From the NCBI RefSeq assembly GCF_025994435.1, contig NZ_BAQK01000036.1:118314-182313 (forward strand): 64,000 nucleotides of DNA, written 5' to 3'. Source of the stretch: Gluconacetobacter johannae (GTDB taxonomy: Bacteria; Pseudomonadota; Alphaproteobacteria; Acetobacterales; Acetobacteraceae). This document shows positions 34,527-43,250 of the stretch, piece after piece (within the stretch, counting starts at the first letter, position 1; the number at the start of each line of letters is the position of its first letter). Below the pieces are notes generated by a model that was not told where the DNA came from, ran no database searches, and saw only the letters and a list, made by a program, of their open reading frames with translations. Position numbers and translations under genes: made by a program.

Positions 34527-35630
34527 TCATCCGGTCAGGGAAGCGACCCAGCGAAACAGACCGAAATGTGACAGGTCATTGAAAGTCGAGAACAGGAACA
34601 GGCCCGCGATCACCGCGAAGCCGGCCTGGAAACTGATATCGCGCACCCGGCGGGACACCGGCCGGCCCAGAATGGCCTCCAGGGCGTAGAAAACCAGCCG
34701 CCCGCCATCCAGCATCGGAATCGGGAACAGGTTAATCAGGCCCAGATTGATCGACAGCAGCGCCATGAACGACACCAGGCTGGCCAACCCGTACTGGGCG
34801 ACCTGTCCCGACATCTGGGCGATCCGCAGCGGGCCGCCCAGGTCCTTGGCGCTGTGCTGGCCGGTGACCATCTGCCACAGGCCGGCCAGCGTCTGGACCG
34901 ACAGGCGCCACGTCTCGTCCACCGCCGAGGCAATCGCCCGGGGCAACGGCTGTGGCTGACCGACAGTGGCGGTGAACATCACGCCCAACTGGCCGCTGGG
35001 GTTGCCGGACTGATCCTTGACGGTGCCGATCGTCACCGGCAACTCGATATCCCGGCCGGCCCGATGGACGGTGACCGCGGTCTTCGCCCCGGGCTCCGCC
35101 GCGATTCGCGACTGGATGTCGGCCACGCTGCCCACCACGTGGTCGCCAAGCCGCACGATGACGTCGTCGGGCCGGATTCCCGCATCGGCGGCGGCGCTGC
35201 CGGCGACGACCTGGCCCACCACATTGCGGACCTCCGGCCGGCCGCTGACCGCGAACAGTCCGGCGAACAGGACGATGGCCAGCAGGAAGTTGAAGACCGG
35301 CCCGGCCACGATCACGATGGCGCGGGACAGCACCGGCTTGTCGTGGAAGGTCCGGCCCGACAGCCACGCCGCCCTTTGTTCCGGCGTTGCCTCCTCGGGG
35401 CCTTCGAAGCCGTGCGGCTTCACATATCCGCCCAGCGGAATCGGGCACAGGCGCCATTCGGTGCCGACCTTGTCATGCCACCGCAGCAGCGGCCGGCCGA
35501 ACCCGATCGAAAAGACCTCGACATGCACCCCACGCCACCGGGCGGCGAGATAGTGGCCGAGTTCATGGATGAAGACCAGAACGCCCAGCACCAGGACAAA
35601 GGCAAGAATGGTCCGAATCAGATCGGGCAT
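34527..35630 (-). CDS. rseP: RIP metalloprotease RseP (site-2 protease)
   Basis: 367 residues. The zinc motif HELGH (22-26) sits in the first membrane helix. One PDZ domain occupies about 125-205 and the NLFPIPMLDGG motif lies in a late helix. In E. coli RseP cleaves anti-sigma factors and signal peptide remnants. Most enterobacterial versions have two PDZ domains; a single one is usual in alphaproteobacteria. It lies between dxr and bamA. Confidence 0.95.
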   Translation of the reverse strand: MPDLIRTILAFVLVLGVLVFIHELGHYLAARWRGVHVEVFSIGFGRPLLRWHDKVGTEWRLCPIPLGGYVKPHGFEGPEEATPEQRAAWLSGRTFHDKPVLSRAIVIVAGPVFNFLLAIVLFAGLFAVSGRPEVRNVVGQVVAGSAAADAGIRPDDVIVRLGDHVVGSVADIQSRIAAEPGAKTAVTVHRAGRDIELPVTIGTVKDQSGNPSGQLGVMFTATVGQPQPLPRAIASAVDETWRLSVQTLAGLWQMVTGQHSAKDLGGPLRIAQMSGQVAQYGLASLVSFMALLSINLGLINLFPIPMLDGGRLVFYALEAILGRPVSRRVRDISFQAGFAVIAGLFLFSTFNDLSHFGLFRWVASLTG

Positions 35631-35679
35631 AATGACAGGCTATCTCCTGATGATGATCGTCCGGACGACCCGGCGCGGA

Positions 35680-36837
35680 TCAGGCCGCACGGGATGCCGT
35701 GCGTAGTCGGGCGGCGCGGCGTGCTTCCTCGTCCCATCGCAGGACGGCCTCCAGGGTGTCGGCGGCCTGATGCCCGATGGCCTGCATCACATCCTCCACC
35801 ACCCGCGCGATGTCCAGGAAACCGATCGCCCCCCCCAGGAAGGCCTCGACCGCGATCTCGTTCGCCGCGGACAGGATAGTGGGGACGGCGCCGCCGGCCC
35901 GCAAGGACTCGCGCGCCAGGCGCAGGGCGGGAAAGCGGGTTTCGTCGGGTTCTTCGAAATCCATCCGGCCCAGGGCGGCCAGGTCCAGCCGGGGCGAGGT
36001 CGTCGCCATGCGACGCGGCCAGGCCAGCGTGTGGGCGATGGGGATACGCATGTCGGCCGAGCCGAGCTGCGCCACGATGCTGCCATCCGTGTACTGCACC
36101 ATGCCATGCACCACGGATTGCGGATGCACCACGACGCCGATTCGGTCCTCGGTCAGGTCGAACAGCCGCGCGGCCTCGATCACCTCCAGCCCCTTGTTGA
36201 ACATCGTCGCCGAATCGATGGTGATCTTGGCGCCCATGGTCCAGGTCGGATGGCGCAGGGCGGCCTCGGGCGTCGCCTTTTCCATTTCGGCCAGGGTGGC
36301 GTTGCGGAACGGGCCGCCCGATGCCGTCAGGACGATCTTCTCGATCCCGTCGACCTGACGGTCGGCCAGCGACTGGAAGATCGCGTTATGCTCCGAATCG
36401 ACCGGCAGCAGAGTCGCTCCCGCGTCGCGCACCGCACGCAGCATGACGTCGCCGGCGCAGACCAGGGCTTCCTTGTTCGCCAGGGCGACCGATCCGCCAT
36501 TGCGGACGGCGGCCAGGGTGGGCTCCAGCCCGATGGCGCCGGTGATCGCCGCCATGGTCCAGTCGACCGGCACCGCCGCCGCGTCGATCACCGCCTGCCG
36601 GCCACCGGAGACGGCGATATCCGTCCCATCCAGAAGGGCCTTCAATTCCGGCAGCCGCGCCACATCGGCGATGACGGCATGCGCCGCCCCCAGGGCACGC
36701 GCCTGCTGGGCAAGGCGGGGCGCATTGGTGCCCCCGACCAGCGCCTGGACCTGGAACCGTTCCGGCGCCTGCCCCAGCAGATCGACCGTGGAGCAGCCGA
36801 TACTGCCGGTACTGCCTAGAACGGTGACTGTCTTCAT
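35680..36837 (-). CDS. dxr: 1-deoxy-D-xylulose 5-phosphate reductoisomerase
   Basis: 385 residues. It commits DXP to the MEP isoprenoid pathway, supplying undecaprenyl phosphate, ubiquinone and hopanoids. The NADPH motif GSTGSIG is at 8-14; the metal-binding DSEHNA and catalytic-loop segments (TASGGPF, MGAKITIDSATMFNKGLE) are intact. It follows cdsA by 37 bases. Confidence 0.97.
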   Translation of the reverse strand: MKTVTVLGSTGSIGCSTVDLLGQAPERFQVQALVGGTNAPRLAQQARALGAAHAVIADVARLPELKALLDGTDIAVSGGRQAVIDAAAVPVDWTMAAITGAIGLEPTLAAVRNGGSVALANKEALVCAGDVMLRAVRDAGATLLPVDSEHNAIFQSLADRQVDGIEKIVLTASGGPFRNATLAEMEKATPEAALRHPTWTMGAKITIDSATMFNKGLEVIEAARLFDLTEDRIGVVVHPQSVVHGMVQYTDGSIVAQLGSADMRIPIAHTLAWPRRMATTSPRLDLAALGRMDFEEPDETRFPALRLARESLRAGGAVPTILSAANEIAVEAFLGGAIGFLDIARVVEDVMQAIGHQAADTLEAVLRWDEEARRAARLRTASRAA

Positions 36838-36874
36838 GCTTTCCTGTTCCCTGATCGGTAAGCGAGGATATGTC

Positions 36875-37804
36875 TCAAGGCCCCCGCGCCCCTGCGGCGA
36901 CCGGGCCGGAATGCCCCCCCGGAATCGCCAGCAGGGCCGAAACCAGGCCCGATGGCGTCACATACCAGAATGCGGCGCCGCCCGCCGCCCCCAGCGACAG
37001 TAGGGCAGCCAGCGGCGCCGCGACCAGCAGCCCGTCGAACCGATCGAGCAACCCGCCGTGACCGGGGATCAGCGCGCCGGAATCCTTCACGCCCCGCGCG
37101 CGCTTCAGCGCGCTTTCCGCCAGGTCGCCGATCTGCGCCGCAATCGCCGTCAGGCCGCCGAACAGCGTGCCCCGCCACCAGTCGCCGGGCCACCCGTCGG
37201 CCCCGCCCGACACCGCCGCGAACACGACCGTCCCGGCCAGCATCGCGAAGACCATCCCCCCGATCGACCCCGACCAGGTCTTGGCCGGTGAGATGGCGGG
37301 GGCCAGCTTGGGACCGCCCAGAAGCCGCCCGACCAGATAGGCGCCGCTGTCGCTGACGACGACACAGGTGACGAGGAACAGCACCACGCCCGCCCCCGGA
37401 ACCGTCATGTTCCGCAGCCACAGCAACGACACACCGGCACATCCGATGACCACCTGCCCGGCCCACAAGGCCGGGCCGAACACGAAACCGCCCGCCATCA
37501 CCGCGAAGGCCCCGCGCCATTGCCCATCCAGCGCCGCGGCCCCCGCCGCCAGCGGCCAGAGCAGGTACAGCACACCGCGCCAGCGCGTCGGGCGCAGGTC
37601 GAACAGGCGCCCCCATTCCTGCGCCATGCCAGCCATCGCCAGCAGGATCAGGATCGCATAGGCGACGCCCCCCGCCCATACGCACAGCCCTGCCACCGGC
37701 ACCAGCACCGCTGCCGAGGCCAGACGGGCGCGCAGGTCCTTCCAGTTCCGCGCCGGCCGGGACGAAACGCCCCCCCGGGCGGGATCAGACGGCAGGGCGA
37801 GCAC
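36875..37804 (-). CDS. cdsA: Phosphatidate cytidylyltransferase
   Basis: 309 residues with about seven membrane helices. It makes CDP-diacylglycerol, the precursor of all phospholipids. The family signature SALKRARGVKDSG followed by ALIPGHGGLLDRFD is present at about 240-266. The start is uncertain: I chose the GTG at 37804, preceded by AAAGG, which overlaps the uppS end by 20 bases; a GTG at 37819 and an ATG at 37849 are in frame. Confidence 0.92.
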   Translation of the reverse strand: MLALPSDPARGGVSSRPARNWKDLRARLASAAVLVPVAGLCVWAGGVAYAILILLAMAGMAQEWGRLFDLRPTRWRGVLYLLWPLAAGAAALDGQWRGAFAVMAGGFVFGPALWAGQVVIGCAGVSLLWLRNMTVPGAGVVLFLVTCVVVSDSGAYLVGRLLGGPKLAPAISPAKTWSGSIGGMVFAMLAGTVVFAAVSGGADGWPGDWWRGTLFGGLTAIAAQIGDLAESALKRARGVKDSGALIPGHGGLLDRFDGLLVAAPLAALLSLGAAGGAAFWYVTPSGLVSALLAIPGGHSGPVAAGARGP

Positions 37805-38597
37805 CGAAACGCCTTTCACGACGTGCGAAGGTTTCCAGCGCCGCGTCAAAATGACGTTCGTCGAAATCGGGCCAAAGCGTTTCGATGAAGATCAGTTCGG
37901 CATAGGCCGATTGCCACAGCAGGAAATTCGACAGGCGACATTCGCCGCTGGTGCGGATGATGAGGTCCGGGTCGGGAATGTCGGCAGTCAGCAGGAAGCG
38001 GCTGAACAGGGCTTCATCCAGTTCGCCGGGTTCGATCGCGCCGCTGCGCGCGGCCTGGGCCACCCGCATGGCCGCCTGCACGATGTCGGCCCGCCCGCCA
38101 TAGGACAGCGCCAGCACCAGGGTCAGCTTTGTATTGGCGGCTGTCAGATCCTCGGCCCGGCGCGCCTCGTCCCGCACGTCGGGATCAAAACGGGACAGGT
38201 CGCCGATGACGCGAATCCGCACGCCCTCGCGGCACAGCTCGCTGACCTTGTGCCGCAGGTAATAGCGCAGCAGCGCCGTCAGGTCGGCAACCTCGTCGGG
38301 CGTGCGCCGCCAGTTTTCCGAGGAGAACGCATAAAGCGTCAGGCAGCCCACCCCGCGCGTGATCGCAGCCCGGATACAGCGGCGAACGGCCTCGGCCCCG
38401 GCACGATGCCCCGCCACGCGCGGCAGGCCGCGCGCCGCGGCCCAGCGCCCGTTCCCGTCCATTATCACCGCCACATGTGCCGGCGCGACCCGCACGACGC
38501 GCGTCCGATCCAGGTCGGCAACGGTCGGACCCGTGACGGAATTCGGCGCCGGGACGTCACCCCCGGTCAGGCGACCAGGCACGGAACTGGCGGTCAC
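37785..38597 (-). CDS. uppS: Undecaprenyl diphosphate synthase (cis-prenyltransferase)
   Basis: 270 residues. It condenses isopentenyl units on farnesyl diphosphate to make the C55 carrier lipid. The catalytic aspartate is in VIMDGNGRWA (Asp47); YAFSSENWRR and DLIIRTSGECRLSNFLLWQ are family motifs. An N-terminal extension of about 35 residues precedes the fold. It starts six bases after frr ends. Confidence 0.96.
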   Translation of the reverse strand: MTASSVPGRLTGGDVPAPNSVTGPTVADLDRTRVVRVAPAHVAVIMDGNGRWAAARGLPRVAGHRAGAEAVRRCIRAAITRGVGCLTLYAFSSENWRRTPDEVADLTALLRYYLRHKVSELCREGVRIRVIGDLSRFDPDVRDEARRAEDLTAANTKLTLVLALSYGGRADIVQAAMRVAQAARSGAIEPGELDEALFSRFLLTADIPDPDLIIRTSGECRLSNFLLWQSAYAELIFIETLWPDFDERHFDAALETFARRERRFGARPAV

Positions 38598-38603
38598 GGC
38601 CCG

Positions 38604-39170
38604 TCAGACCTGCTTGATCTCGCGTTCCTTGTCCGCGAGCATCTCGTCGATCCGCTTCACATACTGATCCGTCAGCTTCTGGATCGCCTCGGACCAGATC
38701 TTGACGTCGTCCTGGCTGATCTCGGTCTTCTTTTCATGCTGCTTGGTCTGGTCCATGCCGTCGCGACGCACGCCACGCACCGCGATCTTCGCGTTTTCGG
38801 AATATTTTCCGGCCGTACGGGCCAGCTCGCTGCGGCGTTCCGCCGTCAACTGCGGGATGGGAACACGCACGGTCTGCCCGTCCGCCGCCGGGTTCAGGCC
38901 CAGGCCGCCATCGCGGATCGCCCGTTCCACCGCGCCGACCAGGGACCGGTCCCAGACCTGCACTGTCAGCATCCGCGCCTCGGGCACCGCGATCGAACCG
39001 ACCTGCGTCAGCGGCACCTCACCGCCATAGGCCTCGACACGCACCGGCTCCAGCAGCGCGGGGCTGGCCCGGCCCGAGCGCAGGCCGGCGAAATCCCGGC
39101 GCAGGCTTTCCAGGGCGCCGTCCATGCGGCGCGTCAGGTCCTCCAGCAATGTCTTCTGATCAGCAGCCAC
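38604..39170 (-). CDS. frr: Ribosome recycling factor
   Basis: 188 residues from the GTG at 39170, close to the usual 185. RRF splits post-termination ribosomes with EF-G. Conserved LRSGRASPALLEPV and the C-terminal helix (KLTDQYVKRIDEML) are clear. GGGAGGG lies about five bases upstream of the GTG; an in-frame start at 39221 would add 17 unlikely residues. It follows pyrH by 78 bases. Confidence 0.96.
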   Translation of the reverse strand: MAADQKTLLEDLTRRMDGALESLRRDFAGLRSGRASPALLEPVRVEAYGGEVPLTQVGSIAVPEARMLTVQVWDRSLVGAVERAIRDGGLGLNPAADGQTVRVPIPQLTAERRSELARTAGKYSENAKIAVRGVRRDGMDQTKQHEKKTEISQDDVKIWSEAIQKLTDQYVKRIDEMLADKEREIKQV

Positions 39171-39248
39171 AATGGCCCTCCCATACGCAACGGGCGACGC
39201 GCGTGCGGCCACCCAGTCCAATCACGACGTCCGGCAGCGCCGGCGCGC

Positions 39249-39989
39249 TCAGTTCGCCTCGACGATGCGGGTAAACAGCCCCTCGCCCCGCATCACCTGG
39301 GGAAACGCGCCCGGCGCGTGGATGTTGAACACCACGATCGGCAGGCGATTTTCCCGCGCCAGGCTGATGGCGGCGGCATCCATGACGTGCAGGTCCTTGG
39401 CCAGGACATCCAGGTAGGTCAGCCTGTCGTAGCGCGTAGCACCCGGGTCCTTGCGCGGATCGGCGGAATAGACGCCGTCCACCTGCGTCCCTTTCAACAG
39501 GGCGTTGCATTCCATTTCCGCGGCCCGCAGGGCGGCGGCGGTGTCGGTGGTGAAGAACGGATTGCCGGTGCCGGCGGCGAAGATGACGACCCGGCCCTTT
39601 TCCATGTGGCGCACCGCGCGGCGGCGGATATAGGGCTCGGCCACCGAGGACATGTGGATGGCCGACATGACGCGGGTCGGCACCCCGTGGCGTTCCAGGG
39701 CGTTCTGCACCATCAGCGCGTTGATGACGGTCGCCAGCATCCCGGCATAATCGCCCTGCGCCCGGTCCATGCCACGGGCCGCAGCGGCGACGCCGCGGAA
39801 GATATTCCCGCCGCCGATCACCAGGCAGACCTCGACGCCCGAGCGCGCGACCTCGGCGATATCAGTGGCGATGGTATCGACCATGTTGGGGTCGATGCCG
39901 TACGCGCCGTCGCCCATCAGGGCCTCGCCCGACACCTTCAGCAGGACACGCCGATAACCAAAGGCCGAGTCTGGTGCTGGATCTGTCAT
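39249..39989 (-). CDS. pyrH: UMP kinase
   Basis: 246 residues of the amino acid kinase fold. It phosphorylates UMP to UDP. LLKVSGEALMG, the GGGNIFRG loop and TGNPFFTTDTAA are diagnostic. The ATG at 39989 fits the family; an in-frame extension of 10 residues begins at 40019. Upstream genes rpsB and tsf, common partners of pyrH-frr, are not present; the 132 bases before it lead to era. Confidence 0.96.
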   Translation of the reverse strand: MTDPAPDSAFGYRRVLLKVSGEALMGDGAYGIDPNMVDTIATDIAEVARSGVEVCLVIGGGNIFRGVAAAARGMDRAQGDYAGMLATVINALMVQNALERHGVPTRVMSAIHMSSVAEPYIRRRAVRHMEKGRVVIFAAGTGNPFFTTDTAAALRAAEMECNALLKGTQVDGVYSADPRKDPGATRYDRLTYLDVLAKDLHVMDAAAISLARENRLPIVVFNIHAPGAFPQVMRGEGLFTRIVEAN

Positions 39990-40121
39990 GGAGCCCCCGG
40001 AACAGGAAGATAAATGCACACAAGGGACATCCGCTCTGGGACCTCACCCGCAAGGACCCCTCTTATATCCGCTTGGGGCAGGTCACAAGCGCGCTGATCG
40101 CCCTAACGGTCCCCCCTTGCG

Positions 40122-41015
40122 TCAGGGGGCGTCGTCCAGGCCGATGGCACGCAGCCGCGCCCGTTCCTCGTCCCAGCCCGCGCGTTCCTTCACGTTCAGG
40201 AACAGATGGCATGTCCGGCCCAGAAGACGCGAGAGATCCTTGCGCGCCTTCTCGCCGATCTCGCGGATGCGGCTGCCCTTTTCGCCGATCAGGATCGCCT
40301 TATGGCCAGAGCGCGCGACATAGATCGTGACTTCCACGCGGACCGATCCGTCCGGCTGTTCACGGTAGGTCTCGGTCTCGGCCGTCGCGGCATAGGGCAC
40401 TTCCTCGTGCGTTTGCAGAAAAATCTGCTCACGCACCAGTTCGGCCGCCAGCAACCTGTCGGGCAGATCGGTCAGATCGTCCTCGGGATACAGATAGGGG
40501 CCGGGCGGCAGGGCTTCGGCCAGGGCGTTCAGCAGGTCCTCGACCCCGTCGCCGGACCGGGCGCTGACCATGTAGACATGCTCCACCGGCAACAGCGCCG
40601 ACAGTTCGGCGGTCAGCGGCAGCAGGGCCTGCCGGTCCACCAGGTCGGTCTTGTTCAGCACCAGCCAGACCTTGCGCCTGGACTTCGCGAGTTGCTCGAC
40701 GATCGCGCGCAGCGATTCGGTCACGCCCCGGCGGGCATCGACCAGAAGCAGGGTGATGTCCGCGTCCTCGGACCCCGTCCAGGCGGCCGCGACCATCGCG
40801 CGGTCCAGCTTGCGCCGGGGCTGGAAGATGCCGGGGGTGTCGACCAGCAGGATCTGGCTGGTCCCGCGCATCAGGATGCCGAGCACGCGAAAGCGGGTCG
40901 TCTGGGCCTTCGGGCTGACGATCGACAGCTTCGCGCCGGCCATCCGGTTCAGCAGTGTCGATTTCCCGGCGTTCGGCGCCCCGACGATGGCCACGAAGCC
41001 GCAGCGGGTTGTCAT
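40122..41015 (-). CDS. era: GTPase Era
   Basis: 297 residues: an N-terminal Ras-like GTPase with GAPNAGKST (12-20), DTPG and NKTD, and a C-terminal KH domain (HKAILIGEKGSRIREIG). Era binds the 3' end of 16S rRNA during small-subunit assembly. I chose the ATG at 41015, preceded by AAGGA eight bases away. An ATG at 41084 overlapping the rnc stop (ATGA) would add 23 residues. A short GC hairpin overlaps the stop codon without a T tract. Confidence 0.95.
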   Translation of the reverse strand: MTTRCGFVAIVGAPNAGKSTLLNRMAGAKLSIVSPKAQTTRFRVLGILMRGTSQILLVDTPGIFQPRRKLDRAMVAAAWTGSEDADITLLLVDARRGVTESLRAIVEQLAKSRRKVWLVLNKTDLVDRQALLPLTAELSALLPVEHVYMVSARSGDGVEDLLNALAEALPPGPYLYPEDDLTDLPDRLLAAELVREQIFLQTHEEVPYAATAETETYREQPDGSVRVEVTIYVARSGHKAILIGEKGSRIREIGEKARKDLSRLLGRTCHLFLNVKERAGWDEERARLRAIGLDDAP

Positions 41016-41080
41016 GTCACGTATTCCTTCCGGGGCCGTCCGGCGAATCGTCCCGCCCTGGCCATTCCCGTCACTGTCAG

Positions 41081-41818
41081 TCATTCGAACCGCCGCAGCA
41101 GGTCGGCCGCGGCCGCGCTTTCGGCCACGCGCTTGCTGCCGGCCACGCCTTCGGCCGACAGGCCCGCCGCCGTCACCTCGATGACGAAGCGCGGCGCGTG
41201 CGATGGCCCGTCCATCTGCACCGTCCGGTAGGACGGCAGGGGCAGTCCCCGCGCCAGGACCCATTCCTGCAACGCGGTCTTGGGGTCCTTGGGCGGCTGG
41301 GCCTGCGCCACGATGGCGTCGTTCCAGGCCCTGTGCACGAAGCGTCGCGCGGGCTCCAGCCCGCCATCCAGATAGACCGCGCCCAGGATCGCCTCCACGG
41401 CATCGGCCAGGACGTTCGCCATCTGCCGGACACCGGCCCGGGCCTCGTGCTCGGCCACGTCAAGCACCTTGGGCAGTTCCATCGCCTCGGCGATCCGGGC
41501 CAGGACCGGACGGGACACCAGATGGGCGTGGCGCGGACCCAGCGCGCCCTCCTGCTCGTCGGGGAAGCGTTCCAGCAGCCATTCCGCCATCAGCAGGCCC
41601 AGCACACGGTCGCCGATGAATTCCAGCCGTTCGTTCGAACCGACCCCGCGCCGGGCGGCGGGCTGGCGGGCGCGCCGCGCGACCCCGCCATTGCGCTGAT
41701 GGGCCGCTGAACGATGGGTCAGCGCCTCGCGCAGCAGGTCGGACCGGCGAAAATGATAGCCGATACGGGCCTCGACAACCGTCAGCGGGTCACCAGCCTC
41801 CGGCGCGGCGTCGCTCAT
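41081..41818 (-). CDS. rnc: Ribonuclease III
   Basis: 245 residues: an endonuclease domain with NERLEFIGDRVLG (about 60-72) and a second acidic patch (ADAVEAILGAVY), then a double-stranded RNA-binding domain (about 170-245). It matures rRNA and cuts structured RNAs. An Arg/Ala-rich insert (about 43-58, GGVARRARQPAARRG) just before the active-site helix is longer than usual. The ATG overlaps the lepB stop (ATGA). Confidence 0.95.
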   Translation of the reverse strand: MSDAAPEAGDPLTVVEARIGYHFRRSDLLREALTHRSAAHQRNGGVARRARQPAARRGVGSNERLEFIGDRVLGLLMAEWLLERFPDEQEGALGPRHAHLVSRPVLARIAEAMELPKVLDVAEHEARAGVRQMANVLADAVEAILGAVYLDGGLEPARRFVHRAWNDAIVAQAQPPKDPKTALQEWVLARGLPLPSYRTVQMDGPSHAPRFVIEVTAAGLSAEGVAGSKRVAESAAAADLLRRFE

Positions 41819-42627
41819 TTCACCCCCATGAACAGGCGCGCCCAGCGGATTTCGGCGGGCCACATCCAGAACTCCCAGACCGGATAGCGGGCCTCCACCG
41901 ATAGGAAGATCCATTTGGCCTGGCCGATCAGGTTTTCCATCGGCACGAACCCCAGGTCCTCCGGGTCATCGCCCATGAAGCGGCTGTCCGCGCTGTCGTC
42001 ACGATTGTCGCCCATGGCGAAGAAATAGCCCGCCGGCACCACATAGACAGGGGTGTCGTTCTGAAATCCCTCGCTCGTCAGCTTCAGGATATCGTGCGCC
42101 ACCGGTCCCTGCCCGCCGCTGCCCGGCAGCATCTCGCGGTAGCGCTGGCCTTCCATGCTGGTACGGTGCTCGTCCACCGCCACGTAATCGCCTTCGGCCA
42201 CGCGCGGCACCAGCATATCGTTAAGGTACAGTTCGCCGCCGCGCACCTGGATACGGTCACCCGGCAGACCCACGATCCGCTTGATATAGTCGATCGACGT
42301 ATCCTTGGTGAAGCGGAACACAGCGACGTCGCCCCGGTGCGGCATCTGTCCGAAGACCCGCCCGCTGAACAGGTCGGGCGAACGCGGCAGCGAGAAATGG
42401 GAATAGCCGTAGCTGTATTTCGCGACCCACAGATAATCGCCCACCTGCAGCGTCGGGATCATCGAACCGGACGGGATGTTGAACGGTTCGAACAGCGCCG
42501 TGCGTACCCCCACGGCCAGCAGCCCCGCGACCAGGATGGTCCGGATCAGGTCCCACGCCCCCCTCAGGGCCGGCACGGCGCCCCCCGCCGGCAGGGAGGG
42601 GGAATTGGTCTTGCGCTGGTCATCCAT
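41815..42627 (-). CDS. lepB: Signal peptidase I
   Basis: 270 residues. One N-terminal membrane helix (about 26-45) anchors a periplasmic serine/lysine protease: Ser55 in PSGSMIPTL and Lys116 in SIDYIKRIVGLPGD, with GDNRDDSADSR downstream. It removes signal peptides from exported proteins. The gene is coupled to rnc by ATGA. The 133 bases to acpS hold no gene. Confidence 0.96.
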   Translation of the reverse strand: MDDQRKTNSPSLPAGGAVPALRGAWDLIRTILVAGLLAVGVRTALFEPFNIPSGSMIPTLQVGDYLWVAKYSYGYSHFSLPRSPDLFSGRVFGQMPHRGDVAVFRFTKDTSIDYIKRIVGLPGDRIQVRGGELYLNDMLVPRVAEGDYVAVDEHRTSMEGQRYREMLPGSGGQGPVAHDILKLTSEGFQNDTPVYVVPAGYFFAMGDNRDDSADSRFMGDDPEDLGFVPMENLIGQAKWIFLSVEARYPVWEFWMWPAEIRWARLFMGVK

Positions 42628-42760
42628 GGGTCAGCTGTCTAAATCCGGATAAGGGGGGCCGGGCCGGAGGGAATACCGGGCCGGACGTCAGAGCCCGCGG
42701 ATGAAGCCGAGGGGACCTTCCCCTGTCAAGCGCGCAAGGCCCATCGACACTATCCCGACC

Positions 42761-43168
42761 CTAGGCCGCGGGGCCAGCCTCGATCATCACCTGGGCGAAG
42801 GCGTAGGGATATTCGTCCGTCATCGTCAGCAGCAGCCGGGCCTGCAATCCCCCAGGCACGAGGGCGTCCAGGCGGGTCCTGGCCCCGCCCGTCAGGGTCA
42901 TGACCGGTTGGCCGCCCGGCAGATTGTCAACGCCCAGATCGTGATGAAACACCCCCTGCGCGAAGCCGGTCCCCAGCGCCTTGGCGCAGGCCTCCTTCGC
43001 CGCCCAGCGCTTGGCGTACGCCCCAAGGCGCGCCTGGCCGTGACGCCGTTCGGCGCGACGGATTTCGGCCTCGGTGAACACCCGGCGCAGGAATCGCTCG
43101 CCATGCCGGTCCAGCACGCTGGCGATCCGCCTGATGTCGCACAGGTCGGACCCGATCCCGATCAGCAT
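42761..43168 (-). CDS. acpS: Holo-[acyl-carrier-protein] synthase
   Basis: 135 residues. It transfers phosphopantetheine from CoA to ACP. Asp8 in IGSDLCDI and Glu59 in RWAAKEACAKALG are the magnesium ligands. In most alphaproteobacteria pdxJ sits just upstream; here the space is 82 bases containing an inverted-repeat element, and rsh follows directly. Confidence 0.95.
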   Translation of the reverse strand: MLIGIGSDLCDIRRIASVLDRHGERFLRRVFTEAEIRRAERRHGQARLGAYAKRWAAKEACAKALGTGFAQGVFHHDLGVDNLPGGQPVMTLTGGARTRLDALVPGGLQARLLLTMTDEYPYAFAQVMIEAGPAA

Positions 43169-43210
43169 CCGCCCTGCCCCGCCCCGGCCAGCGTGGTCCG
43201 ACGCGCCTCC

Positions 43211-43250
43211 GAGGCTGTTTCAAAAGTCGGTCTGCCGAGGAAACAGCCTC
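43211..43250. repeat. 40-bp inverted-repeat element at the rsh-acpS junction
   Basis: GAGGCTGTTTC (43211-43221) and its exact reverse complement (43240-43250) flank 18 bases, ending at the base before the rsh stop codon complement. In minus-strand RNA it could fold as a terminator-like hairpin but has no U tract after it. The shape is also that of a small transposon remnant with 11-bp terminal repeats. Confidence 0.6.

Noticed and set aside
37851..40013. A 720-codon plus-strand frame across uppS, frr and pyrH
   Set aside because: Three well-supported minus-strand genes occupy the same DNA.
40105..40130. A GC hairpin overlapping the era stop codon
   Set aside because: The stem is only about six base pairs and has no T tract; it is better explained by chance in GC-rich DNA.
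43169..43210. Possible coding remnant of pdxJ just before acpS
   Set aside because: The only open frame gives EARRTTLAGAGQGGC, which I cannot match to the PdxJ C-terminus.
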